Assembly: GCA_025084515.1 (NCBI GenBank)
Contig: JAJAGP010000185.1
Location: forward strand, 245,825-309,824
Source: Ancistrus triradiatus
Taxonomy: Eukaryota > Chordata > Actinopteri > Siluriformes > Loricariidae
DNA length: 64,000 nucleotides
Direction of reading: 5' to 3'
The notes below the pieces were generated by a model. It was not told the DNA's origin and did not search any database. It was given only the letters and a program-made list of their open reading frames with translations. A program made the translations under genes and the position numbers. Positions 11,002-21,639 of the stretch are shown piece by piece. Each line of letters opens with the position of its first letter. Position 1 is the first letter of the stretch.

Positions 11002-12559
11002 CAGTCGTATGAAAAAGTTTGGGCACCCCTGATAATTTTCATGATTTTAGTTTATAAATCATTGGTTGTTCAGATCAGCAACTTGAGTTAAATATATCAT
11101 ATAGCAGATGAACACAGTGATATTTAAAAAGAAGTGAAATGACGTTTATAGGATTTCACAGAAAGTGTTCAGTAAAATTATTCAACACAATTAGGCAGGT
11201 GCATAAATTTGGGGCACCCCAACAGAAAAATTACATCAGATTATTAGTAGATCCCCTTTTGTAGAAATAACAGCCGCTAAACGCTTCCTACAGCTTCCAG
11301 TCTGGATTCTGGTTGAAGGTGCTTTGGACCATTCTTCTTTAGAAACATCTCCAGTTCAGTCAGGTTTGATGGTTTCCGAGCATGGACAGCTCACATTTGT
11401 CTAGGGACTGAGATGGCCATTCCAGAATGTTGTACTGGTTCCTCTGCATGAATGCCTTAGTAGATTTTGAGCAGGGTTTTGGGTCGTTGGCCTCGGTGCA
11501 ACTTTGTCACTGATTCTTGAACATTGTTCTCAAGAATCTGGAGATATTAACTGGAATATGCGATCCTCAACTTTAACAAGATTCCTAGTACCTGCACTGG
11601 CCACACAGTCCCGCAGCCTGATGGAACCGCTACCAAATTTTACTGTGGGTAGCAAATGTTTGTCTTGGGATGTGTGCCGCTCCTTGTTATGTCCAAATAA
11701 CTCAATTTTAGTTTCATCAGTACACAGCACTTTATTCCAAAATGAAGCTGGATTGTCCAAATGTGCTGTAGCACACCTCAAGTGACTGTGGCGTGTCTGC
11801 AGAAAAGGCTTCTTCTGCATTACTCTCCCATACAGCCTCTCCTTGTGCAAAGTGTGCTGTATAGTTGAACGATGATTAGTGACACCATCTGCAGCAAGAT
11901 GAGGTTGTAGGTCTTTGAAGGTGGTCTGTGGCTTGACTATGACTGTTCTCACCATCCTTCGCCTCTGCCTATCTGAGATTCTTCTTGGTCTGCCACTTCG
12001 GGAGTTCCTTAACTAGAACTGTGTCTGTGGTCTTCCATTGCGTCACTATGTTCCTCACAGTGGAAACTGACAGCTGAAATCTCTGAGAGAGCTTTTCCCT
12101 TTCCCTGAACCATGATGTTGAACAACCTTTGTTTTCAGGCCATTTGAAGTTGTTTTGAGGCTCCCCATGTTGCCACCTCTTCAAGAAATATGCAAAGAGG
12201 AGAAAAACTTCCAATGGGGGCCACCTTAACAGCTTTCTCTCATATTTGGATTCACTTGTGTATGTAGATCAAGGGTCAATGAGCTTACAAAACAAATTTT
12301 TGTGGTTCCAATAATTAGTGCTAAAAAGGTATTCAAATGACAGGGTGCCCCAAATTTATGCACCTGCCTAATTTTTGTTTGAATAATTACTGCACACTTT
12401 CTGTAAAACCCTATAAAACTTCAGGTTCACTTCTCAAATATCACGGTGTTCATCTGCTATATGATATATTTACCTGAAATTGCTGAGCTGGACAACCAAT
12501 GATTTATAAAGAAAAATCATGAAAATTATCAGGGGTGCCCAAACTTTTTCATACGACTG
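11002..12559 (-). mobile_element. Tc1-like transposon, both ends present, TA target duplication
   Basis: Ends are inverted: CAGTCGTATGAAAAAGTTTG at left and its complement (CAAACTTTTTCATACGACTG) at right, with further inverted matches (TGGGGCACCC, TTTATGCACCTGCCTAAT) inside. TA dinucleotides flank at 11000-11001 and 12560-12561. The transposase lies on the minus strand in pieces: about 12214-11969 carries an HTH-like part (LSQRFQLSVSTVRNIV), 11955-11530 the second HTH and catalytic start (LYGRVMQKKPFL, WNKVLCTDETKIELFG). Several frameshifts; C-terminal part is degraded. Inactive. Confidence 0.93.
11530..12214 (-). pseudogene. Broken Tc1 transposase
   Basis: Two minus-strand frames (12214-11969 and 11955-11530) together read like the N-terminal two-thirds of a Tc1 DDE transposase. 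The first Asp sits in TDETKIELFG. Beyond FGSGSI the frame decays (SIRLRDCVASAG where SIMVWGCFSA-type sequence is usual) and the DNAPxH and DLNPIE blocks are not readable. Confidence 0.85.
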
Positions 12560-12669
12560 TATGTAAGAATTAAGTTATCTAATTAATAAGTTCATAGTAA
12601 TAGTTTAAATAAACAGAAACTATATAAAGATTAACAGAGAACGTATTTTATAATATAATACTAAAATAA

Positions 12670-13090
12670 CAGGTAGACTAACATTTTAGAGGAATTGTAA
12701 TATTAAAAGAGAAAACATACTTAAAGAAAATATAATATGTAGACTATGATAAATAGAATACAATATTATGACGAGTATAATACAATAGAGAATATAAAAC
12801 TATAGAACTTAGAAAAAAGTATATATGAATAATATATTGAATAAAGTAAGCATGTCAGTATTTAACCTTCCAGCTGTGTTCTGGTCAAATTGGGCTAATT
12901 TGGTGTTCTTCTCTATCATAACATATGTTTTTTTGTCATCTGACTGCCATCAGGTATTCAAGCCATTGTTCAGAGAATGTGTTTAAATAAACCGGTCAGA
13001 TCAGATTTGATGGGACATTGAAAAACAAATGGAAATAAAAGAAAGTGTAAATGTGACTGATTCAAACACTTTTGGAAGGATAAATGTGTT
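12670..13090. other. AT-rich intron before exon 13103
   Basis: Very AT-rich, no recognised element. Confidence 0.4.
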
Positions 13091-13102
13091 TGTTGATTGC
13101 AG

Positions 13103-13188
13103 GTGGTGTACATTGCTCCTCTGAAAGCACTGGTCAGAGAGAGAATGGAAGACTGGAAGATCAGGATTGAAGAGAAGCTTGGCAGGAA
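13103..13188 (+). CDS. ascc3: ASCC3 exon: helicase motif Ia (residues 291-318)
   Basis: An 86-bp exon after acceptor GATTGCAG: VVYIAPLKALVRERMEDWK, ending KLGR plus two bases of Lys before donor GTGAGT. IAPLKALVRERM is motif Ia of Ski2-like helicases, which contacts nucleic acid. It completes exactly with the first base of the exon at 13268, 79 bp further on, the shortest intron in the window. Confidence 0.95.
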
Positions 13189-13267
13189 GTGAGTTCTAAG
13201 ACAGCCGTCTTTATACATAGCCGATTATTTTACAATTGTTGATCGATTATTATCTTTCTGTCTGTAG

Positions 13268-13434
13268 GGTGGTAGAGATGACGGGTGATGTGACCCCAGA
13301 CATGAGGGCCATAGCACAGGCCGATCTGATCGTGACCACTCCAGAGAAGTGGGATGGAGTCAGTCGCAGCTGGCAAAATCGCAGCTACGTTCAGAAAGTG
13401 GCGATCCTCATTATTGATGAGATCCATCTGCTCG
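13268..13434 (+). CDS. ascc3: ASCC3 exon: helicase motifs Ib and II, DEIH box (residues 319-374)
   Basis: Acceptor CTGTAG. The product reads VVEMTGDVTPDMRAIAQADL, then VTTPEKWDGVSR (motif Ib, the TPEKW signature) and LIIDEIHLLG. The Walker B/DEIH box lies at 13416-13427; Asp-Glu for Mg-ATP are intact. It ends one base into a Gly codon before GTAAGA. Nothing here suggests loss of function. Confidence 0.97.
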
Positions 13435-13512
13435 GTAAGAACAAACACACACACACACACCTAAGTCTTAACAGTCAGATCAGGAAACATTTGACTTTGT
13501 AGCAGACAAATA

Positions 13513-13999
13513 CAGTAGTGTGCAAAAGTCTTAGGCTACCGTTAGATTTGTTGTTGTAGCAATGGTAGTAATGACCATACATAACATATTGTCAATGATT
13601 GGGCCCAAAAATTTCAAACTTGGATTTGTCACTCCATAATACTCTCTTCCACTGATCTTCATGCCAATCTTTGTGAGCTTTTGCATATCTTAGCCTTTTC
13701 ACCCTGTTCCCTTCTGATAAAGTGGTTTCTTAGCTGCTGTCCTTCTAATAAAACATTACTGATCAAGGTTCTCGGACCGTGGAAGGGTAGCTTGGCATCC
13801 TGATGAACTTGCCAGATGCTGCTATTGCTCAAGTGTAAGGGGAGGTCACATTAAATACTTGCCACTGTAGGCTATAGAAGCTGTATTATTTTGATTTCTT
13901 TCAGTTTTAATACTGTATGCAAATTTCCTGTATTTTTCTGGTTGTATTCGATTAGAGAGACGAATAATTATATATGGTGGTCTAAGACTTTTGCACAGT
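13513..13999 (-). mobile_element. Internally deleted Tc1-like element
   Basis: Left end CAGTAGTGTGCAAAAGTCTT and right end AAGACTTTTGCACAG are inverted, flanked by TA at left. The interior, read in reverse, holds transposase scraps (TTTGTCACTCCATAATACTC, ATCTTCATGCCAATCTTTGTG). About 487 bp versus the 1.2-1.6 kb of complete Tc1 elements. Related ends: 48131-48487 and 21116-21320. Confidence 0.8.
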
Positions 14000-14009
14000 C
14001 GAGTTGGAT

Positions 14010-14925
14010 TATGCATTCTTGTTCATTAGGCCATCTAATGCAAGTGCAGTTGCATTTTTTTGAACACCAGAGCGCACGATCATGTGCCATGCGCAACTAC
14101 ATGTCTCATTCTCAGTGAGACTCCTATTTCTTTCTTTTTTTTTTAATTGCAGCAGACTAAAGATTATTTTTAAAATTTGAATACAATACAAGTCCAATTA
14201 TTATTCTTCAGAAATAAAAAAGGAATGTTTTCACTCGGTCGTTTAGGATAGGGTGAAGCTACAATAGAGCATTTGTTTACGATTTGAAACTGCTGTTTCA
14301 ACTTTTATTTATTTTTTTTTACAGGATACTTTTAAAAATGTGCATCACAAATAAAAATAAAAATGTGCATCACCAATAAATGTCTTTTATAGAATGTAAA
14401 ACCAATAGTTATGAGAAAATTGTGAATTGAATTGAATCATGAGCAAAGTGCATCATTACACCCCTAGTTATAACGCATTACACCTGTAAGCAGCATCACA
14501 TATTTCTATCACTTTTACCACAGTGGCTCTTCTGTCCATTCGGACCTGACAGGATAGGATTTGCTGCTGTCACGCATCAACAAGCCTTGGGTGCAAACAC
14601 CCTGTCAGTGGTTTGTGCACTGCCCCTTCTCAGACTACTGTCAGTACGCACTCAGCACTGCTGATGTGTGTGTTTACCTTTTTTTTGTTTTATTTTATTT
14701 TTTTTGTTTTGGTGTTTTTTCTTTTTTGAGGTCTGTACTTCTCCCATCAGATCTGCCATGTTATTTTCAGTTACTTTGTAACACGACTAAACAAAACCAA
14801 AATGAGAAATCTAAATACGAACAAAAAAGTGTGTCTTAAAACCTTTACTTTTATTGTTATTTTTCATTGCACCTAGTATGAACCCCAGATACTTCACACA
14901 CAATTTGGCTGGGTCATTTCTTTGT
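14010..14925. other. Intron with T-rich runs, no recognised element
   Basis: Contains several poly-T and poly-A stretches and a pair of near repeats, AATGTGCATCACAAATAAA and AATGTGCATCACCAATAAA (14337-14377). No coding evidence. Confidence 0.4.
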
Positions 14926-14932
14926 TCATATA

Positions 14933-16447
14933 CAGTGGGTCAAAAAAAGTATTTATTTTCCAGACCACTGATTGTGCAAGTCCGCCTACTAGAAAGATGA
15001 GAGATAAGGAGGGGGGGGATGGTCTTAATTTTTCAATCATAGGTACACTTCATATGAGAGACCAAAATGAGAAAAGAAAATTCAGGAAACAAAATGTAGG
15101 ATTTTTTTAATAATTTAATTGAAACATGTGGAAAATAAGTATTTGGTCACCCACAAACACAAGCAAGATTTCTGGGCTCTCACAGACTTGTACTTCTTTT
15201 TTTAAGAAGCGCTTCTGACCTCCACTCGTTACCTTATTAATGGCACCTGTTGACCCTGTTTATCTGTATAAAAAGGACCCTTTCCACAGCCTCAAAACCA
15301 GTCAGACTCCAAACTCAACCAGGCCAAGACCACGAGCTGTTGAAGGACACCAGGAAGAAAATTGTAGACCTGCAGCAGGCTTGGGAATAGTGATCTACAA
15401 TAGGCAAGCATGTGGTGTGAAATAAATCGAACTGTGGTTACAATTGTTCAAGAAAATGGAAGACATACAAGACCCATTGTAATCTCCCTCGATCTGGGGC
15501 TCCCACGCAGTCTCATCCTGTGGGGTCAAAATGACATGAGGAAACGGTGAGCAAAAAATCCAGAACTACACGGAGGGACCTGATATCTGCAGATAGCCTG
15601 GGACCAAATACAACAGGCTAACCAATCAGTAACAACCATGCCGAGAGGGACTCAGATTCCCCCCTTCAGTTCCAGGCGTGTCCCCCTCCTTAATTCAGTA
15701 ATGTTCCAAACCCATCTGAAAGTTTGCCAAGAGCATAATGGAATGATCCAGAAGAGGATTGGGAGAATAGCATGTGGTCAATGAACCAAAAATCGAACTT
15801 TTTGGGGAAAACTACTCGTCTTGTTTGAGGAATAAATTTCTTGAGTTGCATCCCAAGACGCCATATAACCTACTGGTGAGCATTGGGGTGGAAACATCAT
15901 GCTTTTGGCTATTTTTCTGCAAGGGGACAGGAACGACTGAATGGGTGTTTAAGTGACAATGATCCAAACACACTACTCAGGCAACAAAGGAGTGGCTCCG
16001 TAAAAAGGATTTCAAGGTTCTGGAGTGGCCTAGCCAGTCTCCAGACCTCAACCCCATAGAACATTTGTGGAGGGAGTTGAAAGTCCATGTTCCCCCAAAA
16101 CATCACTGCTCTAGAGGAGATCTGCATGGAGGAATGGGATAAAATACCAGCTACAGTTTGTGCAAACCTGGTGAAGACTTACAGGAAACGTTCGACCTCT
16201 GTCATTGCCAACGAAGTGTATGTTACAAAGTATTGAGTTGAACTTTTATTGACCAAATACGTATTTTCCACCATGATTTACAATTAAAATCTTTAAAAAT
16301 CCTACAATGTGATTTCCTGGATTTTTTTTCCTCATTTTGTCTCTCATAGTTGAAGTGTAGCTATGATGAATATTACAGACCTCTCATTTTTGTAAGTAGA
16401 AGAACTTGCACAATCAGTGGCTGACTAAATACTTTTTTGCCTCACTG
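14933..16447 (+). mobile_element. Tc1-like transposon, both ends present, TA target duplication
   Basis: Left end CAGTGGGTCAAAAAAAGTAT, right end ATACTTTTTTGCCTCACTG, inverted; the CACTGATTGTGCAAGT block recurs inverted at 16402-16422. TA flanks at 14931-14932 and 16448-16449. The transposase on the plus strand is heavily broken: signs are GSQDLVNPSQ-like text missing, but EPKIELFGENY (15779-15815) gives the region after the first Asp and LEWPSQSPDLNPIEHLWREL (about 16018-16078) the third. Many frameshifts; inactive. Confidence 0.9.
15240..16230 (+). pseudogene. Broken Tc1 transposase
   Basis: Best islands: 15303-15360, the start region; EPKIELFG at about 15782; an HPKTPYNLLVSIGVETSCFW stretch where a HHPKHTVPTVKHGGGSVMVWGCF-like block is usual in another frame; and QPSQSPDLNPIEHLWREL near 16025-16080 with DLNPIE intact. 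Frames change at least three times. Confidence 0.8.
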
Positions 16448-16449
16448 TA

Positions 16450-16451
16450 TG

Positions 16452-16482
<31 letters not shown>

Positions 16483-16484
16483 AT
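16450..16484. repeat. (GT)n microsatellite
   Basis: Imperfect GT run starting at the right edge of the Tc1 element; TA duplication merges with it. Confidence 0.9.
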
Positions 16485-16628
16485 AACACATTTTAATTAA
16501 AATATTCAATACTGGTGCATGAAATCTGTTTATGAACTGTAATAATAATGACATTTCTTTTAATTGATAACGCACCCAACACTGCTCTTTGCGTACTTCT
16601 TACATCTGCCCTTCATGTCTATGCCCAG

Positions 16629-16774
16629 GGGAGGACAGAGGTCCAGTTCTGGAGGTCATTGTATCTCGAACCAACTTCATCTCATCCCATACCTCCAAAC
16701 CTGTTCGAGTGGTGGGACTCTCCACAGCACTTGCTAATGCACGTGATCTGGCAGACTGGCTGGGCATCAAACAG
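16629..16774 (+). CDS. ascc3: ASCC3 exon: helicase motif III (residues 375-423)
   Basis: Acceptor ATGCCCAG. It encodes GEDRGPVLEVIVSRTNFISS, then RVVGLSTALANARDLADWLG and IKQ before donor GTGAGG. VGLSTALAN is motif III, coupling ATP hydrolysis to movement in RecA domain 1. Phase runs from 1 to 0 and joins both neighbours. Confidence 0.96.
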
Positions 16775-16879
16775 GTGAGGTCTTCGTGGCAGCCAGCAAA
16801 ACCATCCACTTTTCCTAATTTCTCTCTCTCTTTCTCTTTCTCTCTCCACTGTTGATGTGTTTGTTTGAATTTCTTTAAC

Positions 16880-17175
16880 GTCGCTATATGGCTGTTTTAA
16901 TGACAGACACTCAAGGCTACATCGATACACAAGGTTACATCGAGACTATTCATATATACGCTGAGGTTGGGCCAATTAGCATGATCAATTAGCCTAGTGC
17001 ATGTCTTTGGACTGTGGGAGGAAACCAGAGTACCTGGGGTAATCCCACGCGAAGGACATGTAGACTCCACACAGAAAGGACCCAGGTCACTCCAACCTGG
17101 GATCGAACCCAGGTGCTTCTTGCTGTGGGGCGACAGTGGTACCCACAAAGCCACCTTGTTGCCTCCTCTCAACTG
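16880..17175 (-). repeat. tRNA-derived SINE, second family, antisense
   Basis: Read in reverse: a head with A-box-like GGCTTTGTGGGTACCACTGT, B box GGGTTCGATCCC (17099-17110 region), then CTTTCTGTGTGGAGTCTACA and TTTCCTCCCACAGTCCAAAG. It is the widespread fish repeat with GCATGTCTTTGGACTGTGGG. A relative lies at 54825-55095 on the plus strand. Confidence 0.75.
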
Positions 17176-17179
17176 ATTA

Positions 17180-17974
17180 AGCGGCTGTACTATTTTGCTT
17201 TTCTAAACAAATCTCATTGTTATTGCACTTTTTTGAGTGAAATCATTTCTAAAAGTGCATTGCTAGGCACTCGCCATAATTTTATGCTTTAAAACCAGTA
17301 CGCTGTTATTAATCAACACCTGGGTAGTGTGATGCAGCCTCAAAAGACAAACCCCACATTTTGTTTTGAGTTTCAAACGGCAGCTATATCCCTAGACTGT
17401 TATTTTTCCTCTTACACAATCCCAACAGTCATATGCTTATTAACAAATACAGAATGATAGTTACCTGTTAATGTTAAGGTTCGATCATGTGGAACACCTG
17501 TGCTGTACCTGTGTTTGCCATGGATTGGTGCCGGTGTCCCTGTGACCCTGACCTGGAATAAAACGTGGAGAAAAATGCCCAGTGCTTGGCCGAAATCAGC
17601 AAAGTGTTGTAGCAGCATACAGTGGTAGCCCGTCAGTGTTGTTGCACCAGAGCTGGCTCTTGTGTGTGCATTTCTGGCCACTAAATGTAGCAGGACTGTG
17701 GGTGAGTCAGGGCAAGCAACAGTGGCTATGTAAACGTTGTTCGACAGTTAGTGGCAGGAGGGGAGCAGAGACTGTCCATAAATCTGTCTGATGCTGTTTG
17801 GACTGGGTCACAGCATTACCTGCCCAATCCATTATCCAGGCCTTTTAATATGTGCGCACACGCAGCCAGGCCTGCACCACTTGTGGAAGAGCAGTGCTCT
17901 GGGACAGGCGACAATGACGAGCTGTAATTGCCCAGATGGGTCACAATGTCAGGCACATGGCCAGATGCTCGCTC

Positions 17975-17975
<1 letters not shown>
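17180..17975. other. Intron with no clear repeat; relatively GC-rich just before exon 18035
   Basis: 17580-17970 is more GC-rich than neighbouring intron and shows no mobile-element signature apart from a SINE-tail-like phrase at 17519-17560. It could hold a conserved regulatory block, but that needs alignment with other fish. Confidence 0.3.

Positions 17976-17978
<3 letters not shown>

Positions 17979-18032
<54 letters not shown>
17979..18032 (+). repeat. (CT)n microsatellite forming a splice acceptor tract
   Basis: 27 CT units run straight into the AG (18033-18034) of the ASCC3 exon at 18035. It replaces an ordinary polypyrimidine tract. Its length is likely to vary between individuals. 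Confidence 0.95.
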
Positions 18033-18034
<2 letters not shown>

Positions 18035-18155
18035 GTGGGATTGTTTAATTTCCGACCCTCAGTTCGTCCGGTCCCTTTGGAGGTGCACATCCAGGGTTTC
18101 CCAGGGCAGCATTACTGTCCTCGCATGGCCACCATGAATAAGCCTGTCTTCCGAG
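18035..18155 (+). CDS. ascc3: ASCC3 exon: end of RecA1 of cassette 2 (residues 424-463)
   Basis: Starts VGLFNFRPSVRPVPLEVHIQ and ends MNKPVFR plus one base of Ala, donor GTACAT. The motif NFRPSVRPVPLEVHIQG is shared by ASCC3 and Brr2. The acceptor is remarkable: a CT dinucleotide microsatellite (17979-18032) abuts the AG at 18033-18034 and serves as the whole polypyrimidine tract. Confidence 0.96.
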
Positions 18156-18317
18156 GTACATTCGCATAAAAACTAATGTCTATTAACATAAAATTTACTC
18201 CTGACGTGAAATAAGCAACGAATGTGACCTTAGCTGTCACTTTTAATCTGATTTAGCTCTGTCCTGCAAGTGTCAGTAGAATGAATGAGAATTCTGTTGT
18301 CTTAATGCACATATACA

Positions 18318-18760
18318 CTCACCGATCACTTTTTTAGGTACACCTCCGTGTTATCAGTTCCACTTACCATAGACAAGCACTGTGTATTTACAATTATACA
18401 GTAGGCTGTAGTCCATATGTTTCTCTACATATTTTGTTAGTCACCTTTACTCTCTGATGGTCAGGACCCCCACAGGACCACCACAGATCAGGTGCTATTT
18501 GGGTGGTGGATCATTCTCAGCACTGCAGTGACATGTGGTGGTATGTTAGTGTATGTTTTGCTGGTATGACTGGATCAGGCACAGCAGTGCTGCTGGAGAT
18601 TTTAAACACTGTGTGTCTTCCTCTAATCCTTTGTCAGTGCTCCTAGGATGCTGCCTACAGGATGCTGGTGGCTAGACATTTTTGGTTGGTTGACTATTTT
18701 CAGTCCAGCAGTGACACAAAGGTGCTTAAAACCCCAGCAGCACAGCTGTTATGACCCTGT
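18318..18760 (+). mobile_element. Foldback element, partial copy
   Basis: Left arm as at 31088 (ACTCACCGATCACTTTTTTAGGTACACC, TAGTCCATATGTTTCTCTAC, GGGTGGTGGATCATTCTC, GCACAGCAGTGCTGCTGGAG), then part of the right arm near 18715-18748 (CCAGCAGTGACACAAAGGTG, CCCCAGCAGCAC). The outer right arm is lost. Confidence 0.8.
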
Positions 18761-18768
18761 GTAGGGGA

Positions 18769-19052
18769 AAGCCATAACACTTAAGAGGACCTGATACTTT
18801 TGTTTAATAGAAGCCAAAAAATGCATTGATAGACAGTATTGCGAACAACACGGAAGATCTGTCAGCTGAAACAAAGGCGCGAGAGTGAATGTAAACCAGT
18901 TTATATAGTGAGAGGTTAGAGAGAATATACAGGTATTGGGGGAATAAACAAAGGAGTACTACTTACAATAGGACAGGCACATACACTCACAAATGGCATT
19001 TATAGCTTGTTACAAATAAGTAACGGAAAGTCATAGACACAACACGAGTAAC
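18769..19052. repeat. Unclassified repeat pair, copy 2
   Basis: Second copy of the element at 5981-6262, same orientation. It directly follows the truncated foldback element. Confidence 0.7.
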
Positions 19053-19059
19053 TCACACA

Positions 19060-19935
19060 AAAGCCTCTATGGAGTGAGATCACTATTTGTAACACGAGAG
19101 TGCAAAATAATTTTAAATCGAGCAAGTCAGACACAACGAGGACACAAAATCAAGAAAACCGAGCAAGAGCACAGAAACAAGAACTGCACACTTCCAGTGC
19201 GGCAGCACGTTTTGCTTTTTGCTCACTTCTGTTTTTGGCACACTTTTCAGTTTTTTGCTCGCTTCTGAAATTTCTGCTGGGTTCGTACATATTGGTTCGT
19301 GGATAAAATTCGGAAATACGTCAGAGATCAAGGCTTGGTAGATAATTACTGGAACTATCAATTGCAAGATGTCGCTATAAGAAATCGGCAGGAATGAATA
19401 GTATAAAGATGAATGTAAAATGCAGAAAAGAAGAAGTTAAAAGTATTATTAAGGCTAAAATGAAGGATAAATGGCAAAATCTATGGGGCACAGACCAGAC
19501 TGGAAGACAGTTTTTTTATAATATTGAAAGTAAAGTTGGAAAGGGCAGGAATACAAACTGAAATAAGCAAGAAGAGACCATATGATCAAGAATGTTATTT
19601 GAACATGCAGGGTTAAACAGCACCTTGTTTTAGAAATATGAAGAAACATATTGAGGGCAACTGTGAATACTGTAATAATCAATAAACTGCAGAATATGTA
19701 ATTCTTCATTGTCCTAAATATTATCAAGGCAGACAATGATTAATTTCACATCTTGAGAGAAATCAAATTAGACTGAAATTACAAGACATATATCAAAAGT
19801 TTGGGGACTCCTCATGAAACATCGATTTTCTAAGCGAAACTAAGCTAGCCTAACCTCTGCTTGAAACATTAATATGGCACATTTCTACAAATGTTAATGC
19901 ACAGTATTTAATTGCTGAATTTAACATGTTGGAAG
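19060..19935. other. Intron, no confident element
   Basis: A+T-rich; minus-strand open frame 19736-19455 is hydrophobic by composition only. The 19400-19780 part, with ATGTAATTCTTCATTGTCCTAA and similar, could be a retroelement scrap, not provable here. Confidence 0.3.
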
Positions 19936-20194
19936 AAAAAATAAAATGTGACATCTGCAGATTTGGACACCCTGTCAGTCAGTACTTGGCAGTACTTGAC
20001 AGAAACCACCGTGAATCAATTGGTGCCCAAATCTTTGCACTTACAGCATTTTATGCCTTTGAGCTCACATACAAAAGGTTGTGTTTTTTACTCTTCTGAA
20101 GTTTTCATGCCTGTTCCAGCTGCTGTTGCTTAAGACTGAGCCAATAGCATTACAAGATTAGTAGTGTTAGTGTTAATATATAATATAATAATAT

Positions 20195-21115
20195 GCTCAT
20201 CAGGCTGGAGAAGGTTACAAAACCATCTCTAAAGAGTTTGGACTTCACCAATCCACAGTCAGACGGATTGTGTACAAATGGAGGAAATTTAAGACCATTG
20301 TTACCCTCCCCAGGAGTGGTCGACCAACAAAGATCACTTCAAGAGTAAGGCGTGTAATAGTTGGCGAGGTCACAAAGGACCATCTAAGCAACTGAAGGCC
20401 TCTCCCACATTGGCTAATGTTAATGTTCATGACTCCACCATCAGAAGAACACTGAAAAACAATGGAGTGCATGGCAGGGTTGCAAGGAGAAAGCCACTGC
20501 TCTCCAAAAAGAACATTTCTGCTCATCTGCAGTTTGCTAAAGATCACGTGGACAATCCAGAAGGCTATTGGAAAAATGTTTTGTGGACAGATGAGACCAA
20601 AATAAAACTTCTTGGTTTAAAAGATGAGCATTATCTTTGGAGAAAGGAAAACACTGCATTCCAGCATAAGAACCTTATCCCATCTGTGAAACATGGTGGT
20701 GGTAGTATCATGGTTTGGGCCTGTTTTGCTGCATCTGCGCGAGGCAGCTTGCCATCATTGATGGAACAATGAATTCTGAGTTATATCAGAGAATTCTAAA
20801 AGAAAATGTCAGGACATCTGTCCATGAACTGAATCTCAAGAGAAGGTGGGTCATGCAGTAAGACAACGACCCTAAGCACACAAGTCGTTCTACCAAAGTC
20901 GTTGCCAAGTCAATGTCCTGATCTTAATCCAATCGAAATGTTGTGGGAGGACCTGAAGCGAGCAGTTAATATGAGGAAACCCACCAACATCCCACAGTTG
21001 ATTGAAGCTGTTCTGTATGGAGGAATGGGCTAAAATTCCTCCAAGCCGGTGTGCAGGACTGATCAACAGTTACAGGAAGGCTAGCAGGCAAGAAACCACT
21101 ATTTGGAAGGAGACC
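20195..21115 (+). pseudogene. Broken Tc1 transposase (fragment of Tc1-like element)
   Basis: Reads through GEGYKTISKEFGLHQSTVRR, an HTH, then STIRRTLKNNGVHGRVARRK, DHVDNPEGYWKNVLWTDETK with the first Asp and GGGSIMVWACFAASARGSLP (20690-20757). Frame breaks follow, with the QCPDLNPIEMLWEDLKR region at about 20910-20960 in another frame. Same family as 950-1545 and 27749-28604. No terminal repeats of this family are present. Confidence 0.9.
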
Positions 21116-21325
21116 ATAGTGAAAAGGCTAAATGCTCACAAATGCTAACACCCACAAAGATTGGAATGAAGATCAGGTGAAAAGAGGATCATGTACTGAT
21201 AAATCCAAAATTCTGGGTCAGATGGTTGACAATATGTATGATATGAATATGACATATAAATGGTTATTACTGCACCATTGCTAAAACAACAAATCTAATG
21301 GTGGCCAAAGACTTCCAGAAAGCAT
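21116..21325 (+). mobile_element. Right end of a different Tc1-like element
   Basis: CACAAAGATTGGAATGAAGATC is the complement of sequence in the 13513-13999 element, and CTAAAACAACAAATCTAATG followed by GTGGCCAAAGACTT matches the right end at 48455-48487. It is joined to a transposase body of another family, making a chimera. Confidence 0.7.
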
Positions 21326-21447
21326 TCCCAAACTCCCTTTCATTTTCTTCAAGATATTTTAAAATGTACGCATTAAAATTTGAGAAATGTTGTGTTATTT
21401 TGACCTGGCATTTTACTTGAGCTACACTTTTGCACTATCCTTCACAG

Positions 21448-21590
21448 CCATCCGCAGCCATTCTCCTGCCAAGCCCGTGCTGATATTTGTGTCATCCCGG
21501 CGGCAGACGCGTCTCACTGCTCTCGACCTGATCGCATTCCTGGCCACAGAGGATGACCCAAAACAGTGGTTGCACCAGGATGAGAGAGAG
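21448..21590 (+). CDS. ascc3: ASCC3 exon: motif IV of cassette 2 (residues 464-511)
   Basis: Acceptor CTTCACAG, then AIRSHSPAKPVLIFVSSRRQ and RLTALDLIAFLATEDDPKQW, ending DERE before donor GTCAGA. PVLIFVSSRRQT is motif IV at the start of RecA domain 2. Phase 1 to 0. The intron before it carries a chimeric Tc1-like remnant ending about 125 bp upstream. Confidence 0.96.
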
Positions 21591-21639
21591 GTCAGAATGA
21601 TCTAAAGTTTTTTTTTTTTTTTTGTTTTTTTTAACACAT

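Larger units (their letters stand above)
10735..12665 (+). repeat. 'tatagcgcttttt' dispersed repeat, copy 2, split by a Tc1 element
   Basis: Left part from about 10805 (AAGTCAAGTCAGCTTTATTT, CCCAAATTGAGCAAGCC, TTGGGAAGACCATGACTC, GGCTTAGATGTTACTGTA) stops at the TA at 11000. The right part resumes at 12562 with AAGAATTAAGTTATCTAATTAATAAG, the continuation seen uninterrupted (inverted) at 46230-46330. A Tc1-like transposon occupies the gap. Confidence 0.85.
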
